Assembly: GCA_005240145.1 (NCBI GenBank)
Contig: SBAS01000130.1
Coordinates: 1-49,610 of the forward strand
Length of the DNA stretch: 49,610 nt
Source: Nitrosomonadales bacterium
Lineage (GTDB): Bacteria > Pseudomonadota > Gammaproteobacteria > Burkholderiales > SG8-39
Direction: 5' to 3'
Part shown: positions 48,519 to 49,610 of the stretch, one piece after another
Layout of the letters: each line of letters begins with the position of its first letter
Position numbering within the stretch: position 1 is the first letter of the stretch
Position numbers and translations under genes: made by a program
Notes under the pieces: generated by a model
Databases searched by the model: none
What the model was told of the DNA's origin: nothing
What the model saw: the letters and a program-made list of their open reading frames with translations, nothing else

Positions 48519-49064
48519 TTACGCCTTCTCGACCTGCCCGAATTCCAGCTCCACCGGCGTCGATCTGCCGAAAATGGTCACTGCCACGCGGATGCGGCTC
48601 TTCTCGTAATTGACGTCTTCCACGGTGCCCTGGAAATCGGTGAACGGACCGTCCTTCACCCGCACCATCTCGCCGTTCTCGAACAGCACCTTGGGTTTGG
48701 GCTTTTCCACGCCTTCGCGCATCTGCTGCATGATCGCGTTGACTTCCTTCTCGGAAATCGGCGTCGGCCGCATCGCCGAGCCGCCGACAAAGCCGGTGAC
48801 CTTGTTGGTGTTCTTGACCAGGTGCCAGGTGTCATCGTTCATTTCCATCTCGACCAGCACATAGCCCGGAAAAAACTTGCGCTCGGACATGTGCTTCTGG
48901 CCGCTCTTCATCTCGACGACTTCCTCGACCGGGACGAGGATCTTGCCGAACTTGTCCTTCATCCCGGCGCGGTTAATGCGGTCCTCTAGAGCGCGCAGCA
49001 CCGACTTCTCGAATCCCGAGTAAGCGTGCACCACGTACCAGCGCTTCGTTGCTTGTGCGGTCAT
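48519..49064 (-). CDS. nusG: Transcription antitermination/elongation factor NusG
   Basis: This is a 181-residue NusG. The N-terminal NGN domain starts [14 protein letters not shown], with [10 protein letters not shown]; the C-terminal KOW domain reads [18 protein letters not shown]. It links RNA polymerase with Rho or ribosomal S10. An upstream ATG (49076) is in frame, but the ATG at 49062-49064 overlaps the secE stop (ATGA) and has GGAAGAAG upstream, so I chose it. Confidence 0.98.
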   Translation of the reverse strand: MTAQATKRWYVVHAYSGFEKSVLRALEDRINRAGMKDKFGKILVPVEEVVEMKSGQKHMSERKFFPGYVLVEMEMNDDTWHLVKNTNKVTGFVGGSAMRPTPISEKEVNAIMQQMREGVEKPKPKVLFENGEMVRVKDGPFTDFQGTVEDVNYEKSRIRVAVTIFGRSTPVELEFGQVEKA

Positions 49065-49420
49065 GTCTTCTTCCATCCCAGAACGAGGTCATACAGCGCC
49101 CATTCCAGGGTTTTGTCGCTGAGCCACAGGAACACCGCCATCACCACCGCGAAGGCGAAAACCGCGGCGGTCGTCTGCACCGTTTCCTTGCGCGTCGGCC
49201 AGACCACTTTCTTCACTTCGACCAGCGCTTCGCGCGCGAAAACGACAAATTCGCGCCCCGGCGTGGTCATCCATGCCACCGCTACTGCTGCGGCGATTCC
49301 CGCCGCCACCGACAGTATGCGCAGCAGGATCGAGCCCGCCCCAAGCCAGTAATAGCCGGCGATGCCGAGCAGCACCAGCGCCGCGGCGATTACCAGCTTT
49401 ACGATGTCAGTTGCAGCCAT
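49061..49420 (-). CDS. secE: Preprotein translocase subunit SecE
   Basis: This is a 119-residue SecE with three predicted membrane segments (about 7-26, 33-50 and 85-107), like the gammaproteobacterial long form. The conserved amphipathic segment [15 protein letters not shown] precedes the last segment. It forms the SecYEG channel. It lies 16 bases after the tRNA-Trp gene and overlaps nusG by four bases. Confidence 0.97.
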   Translation of the reverse strand: MAATDIVKLVIAAALVLLGIAGYYWLGAGSILLRILSVAAGIAAAVAVAWMTTPGREFVVFAREALVEVKKVVWPTRKETVQTTAAVFAFAVVMAVFLWLSDKTLEWALYDLVLGWKKT

Positions 49421-49436
49421 TCATCTTTTCCGCTGT

Positions 49437-49512
49437 TGGCAGGGGCAGAGGGAATCGAACCCCCAACCTTCGGTTTTGGAGACCGACGCTCTGCCAGTTG
49501 AGCTATGCCCCT
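49437..49512 (-). tRNA. trnW: tRNA-Trp (anticodon CCA)
   Basis: This is a 76-base cloverleaf on the minus strand. The acceptor arms AGGGGCA and TGCCCCT pair over 7 bp, the anticodon loop is CTCCAAA (CCA), and the T arm has GGTTCGATTCC-type sequence. Discriminator G and an encoded CCA end at 49437. The first base of the gene lies within the tuf stop codon. It sits in the conserved tuf-trnW-secE arrangement. Confidence 0.97.
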
Positions 49513-49610
49513 ATTCGATCACCTTGGCGACGACGCCGGCGCCGACGGTCTTGCCGCCCTCGCGGATGGCAAAGCGCAAGCCCTGCTCCATCGCGATCGG
49601 GGTGATCAGC
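49511..49610 (-). CDS. tuf: Elongation factor Tu, C-terminal end
   Basis: The last 32 codons of tuf and its TAG stop are visible. The sequence reads [22 protein letters not shown] and ends VVAKVIE, the standard end of EF-Tu domain 3. EF-Tu carries aminoacyl-tRNA to the ribosome. The rest lies beyond the right edge. Its stop codon shares two bases with the tRNA-Trp gene, so a primary transcript must be processed at the tuf 3' end to free the tRNA. Confidence 0.96.
   Translation of the reverse strand, partial: LITPIAMEQGLRFAIREGGKTVGAGVVAKVIE

Overview
The window looks like chromosomal DNA of a GC-rich betaproteobacterium, probably a Burkholderiales-like lineage (inference). The reasons are the tuf-trnW-secE-nusG-rplK-rplA-rplJ-rplL-rpoB-rpoC order, three orphan TctC/Bug-type binding proteins, strong codon bias with long antisense shadow frames, and a PiT/DUF47 phosphate pair. 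I see no insertion sequence, prophage, CRISPR array or rRNA. Gene density is very high and many neighbouring genes overlap by 1-4 bases (ATGA, GTGA, TTGA or TGATG junctions). No stretch over 300 bases lacks a gene.

Positions 1-25,260 form an accessory catabolic region. A leftward operon (6916 to 1) encodes an ABC uptake system, a [Fe-S] ferredoxin, a cytochrome P450, a Baeyer-Villiger-type flavin monooxygenase, a TctC protein and the start of a formylglycine-type sulfatase. It diverges from a rightward operon (7003 to 16355) of a TetR regulator, an SdsA-like zinc alkylsulfatase, a GMC alcohol oxidoreductase, a second TctC protein, a second formylglycine-type sulfatase, a zinc alcohol dehydrogenase and an SDR. 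The 86-base divergent region holds two candidate promoters and two symmetric elements. Next comes a leftward SDR / AcuI-like reductase / acyl-CoA synthetase operon (19696 to 16408), then a divergent IclR regulator, then a leftward metallo-beta-lactamase-fold alkylsulfatase relative. The region ends with a rightward TctC / alpha-methylacyl-CoA racemase / CoA-transferase operon (21945 to 25262). My reading is that these genes together take up and de-sulfate an organic sulfate ester, oxidise the released alcohol or ketone, activate the acid with CoA and epimerise 2-methyl-branched acyl-CoA. That would suit a sulfated branched-chain, isoprenoid or steroid-like substrate. The substrate is inference.

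Positions 25,260-37,660 are a mixed set. They hold a DUF47 protein with a PiT phosphate transporter, a RidA protein, a histidine phosphatase whose second catalytic histidine appears to be Ser, an SDR, a PCu(A)C copper chaperone downstream of a mandelate-racemase-type enolase-superfamily enzyme and an alpha/beta hydrolase, an SDR lacking most catalytic residues, a quinone oxidoreductase, a GNAT acetyltransferase, a 711-residue cupin plus four-rhodanese fusion, and the ABC-F ATPase YheS.

Positions 37,687-49,610, all leftward, are core information-processing genes: rpoC, rpoB, rplL, rplJ, rplA, rplK, nusG, secE, tRNA-Trp(CCA) and the 3' end of tuf. Regulatory structures here include a hairpin between rplL and rpoB and an L10-leader-like region before rplJ. 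A 10-bp perfect hairpin separates convergent yheS and rpoC. The tuf stop codon overlaps the first two bases of the tRNA-Trp gene.
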